Origin: an uncultured Collinsella sp.
Lineage (GTDB): Bacteria; Actinomycetota; Coriobacteriia; Coriobacteriales; Coriobacteriaceae
Assembly (NCBI GenBank): GCA_902492545.1
Contig: CABULX010000124.1
Coordinates: 1-5,834, forward strand
Direction: 5' to 3'
DNA length: 5,834 bases
In this document: positions 5,110-5,834 of the stretch, in pieces
How positions within the stretch are numbered: position 1 is the stretch's first letter
How the letters are laid out: each line of letters starts with the position of its first letter
Notes under the pieces: generated by a model
The model's input: only the letters and a program-made list of their open reading frames with translations
What the model was told of the DNA's origin: nothing
Database searches by the model: none
Translations under genes and position numbers: made by a program

Positions 5110-5834
5110 ATGGACGACGCGAGCGAGCGTTCAATCGAAGAGGACATGCTCGATCAGTTCAACTACTTTGATGATGAGGACGAGGAGCTGATCGACCGTC
5201 GCGAGCCAGCGCCGCTTGATTCCTTTGATCTGGTCGATGAAGAGGCTGATGAGGTTGAGGACGAATCAACGGAGCCCCCACAGTCTTCGCGCCTTAACTC
5301 GCTGCTTTCGAGAGCCCCCATGCACCACGGTGTCCGTGCCGGCGCGCTCCATATGAAAACTGACTGGCACCAGATTGTGACGGCAGGCGATGAACTTGCC
5401 GTCGATGCGCCGCTCACCGATAAATCATCCATCATCTGCCGCACCGGTATGCTTATGCTCGCGAGCGGAACGGGTGCCTGGCGTGTACGCGATACCATGA
5501 ATCGAGTCGCCGCCGTACTCGGTGTGACCATCCACGTTGACTTAAGTCTCCTGTCGTTTGAGTGTACCTGCATCGAAGATGGTCACTGCTTTAACGAGGT
5601 CGTCAGCTTGCCCACAACGGGCGTCAATACCCATCGCATTTGGATGATGGAGAGTTTCCTCAAGGAAATCGAGACCTATGGTCGTCGCTTCACGGTGCAC
5701 GAGTATCACGAGATGCTCAAGACCGTCGAGAGTTCAAAACCTGATTACGCGCCTTGGCAACAGGGCCTTGCGGCGGCCTGCGCCTGTGGCGCCTTTGTCT
5801 TTTTACTTGGTGGCGGTCCCATTGAGATGGCATG
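5110..5834 (+). CDS. ThrE-family threonine/serine exporter, N-terminal part (241 codons, runs off window)
   Basis: Open from the ATG at 5110 to the window edge; an in-frame TAG at 5092 and the GGGAG site fix the start. Residues 1-60 are strongly acidic (DDEDEE, DEEADEVEDE), an extension before the family core. The core begins near 108 with RTGMLMLASGTGAWRVRDTM (111-130), the usual helix of ThrE/DUF1212 proteins, then a predicted strand region VDLSLLSFECTC (143-154) and a helix at about 174-190. The first membrane segment starts near 218-236 (LAAACACGAFVFLLGGG) after the typical Tyr-x-x-Trp approach. Family members export threonine and serine across the inner membrane; roughly half the protein, including most membrane helices, is missing here. 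Substrate is inferred from the family only. Cys110, Cys152, Cys154 and Cys160 cluster in the soluble domain, which is unusual but unexplained. Confidence 0.8.
   Translation, partial: MDDASERSIEEDMLDQFNYFDDEDEELIDRREPAPLDSFDLVDEEADEVEDESTEPPQSSRLNSLLSRAPMHHGVRAGALHMKTDWHQIVTAGDELAVDAPLTDKSSIICRTGMLMLASGTGAWRVRDTMNRVAAVLGVTIHVDLSLLSFECTCIEDGHCFNEVVSLPTTGVNTHRIWMMESFLKEIETYGRRFTVHEYHEMLKTVESSKPDYAPWQQGLAAACACGAFVFLLGGGPIEMA

Overview
The window looks like chromosome from a gut member of the Coriobacteriia, most likely Collinsella or a close relative. This is inferred from the moderately high GC, the type of coding genes and the close match (from memory) of one enzyme to gut bile-acid dehydrogenases. 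No rRNA or marker gene confirms it. Four protein-coding genes can be supported: a minus-strand tail-anchored coiled-coil protein of unknown function (285-2096), a plus-strand short-chain dehydrogenase (2391-3191), a minus-strand IS110-family transposase (3685-4806), and the first 241 codons of a plus-strand ThrE-like threonine/serine exporter that runs off the window (5110-5834).

Layout. 1-284 is non-coding and dense in structure: a dispersed repeat with a terminator hairpin, a 10-bp-arm palindrome, a perfect 19-bp inverted repeat, then a possible terminator beside the 3' end of the coiled-coil gene. The coiled-coil gene and the dehydrogenase are divergent, separated by a 294-bp spacer. The dehydrogenase is followed by a perfect 13-bp hairpin and then by a second copy of the repeat that opened the window. 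3408-4930 is an insertion sequence bounded by perfect 14-bp inverted repeats. It carries one transposase gene and a 263-bp structured non-coding segment on the 3' side of that gene. After it come a second piece of the repeat and the ThrE-like gene.

The dehydrogenase has a complete Ser/Tyr/Lys active site and, from memory, resembles NADP-dependent 12-alpha-hydroxysteroid dehydrogenases of gut clostridia over nearly its whole length. Its probable role is oxidation/reduction of the 12-hydroxyl of bile acids. The coiled-coil protein and the ThrE-like protein have no visible functional link with it; the genes look like independent transcription units.

The most interesting structure is between genes. 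The head and tail of one composite repeat lie within about 10 bp of each other in copy 1 (1-172), but in copy 2 they are separated by about 1.6 kb that includes the IS element. The element has the layout of the IS1111 branch of IS110 (near-terminal inverted repeats, long non-coding segment downstream of the transposase gene), so that segment is a candidate guide RNA (seekRNA/bridge RNA) gene.
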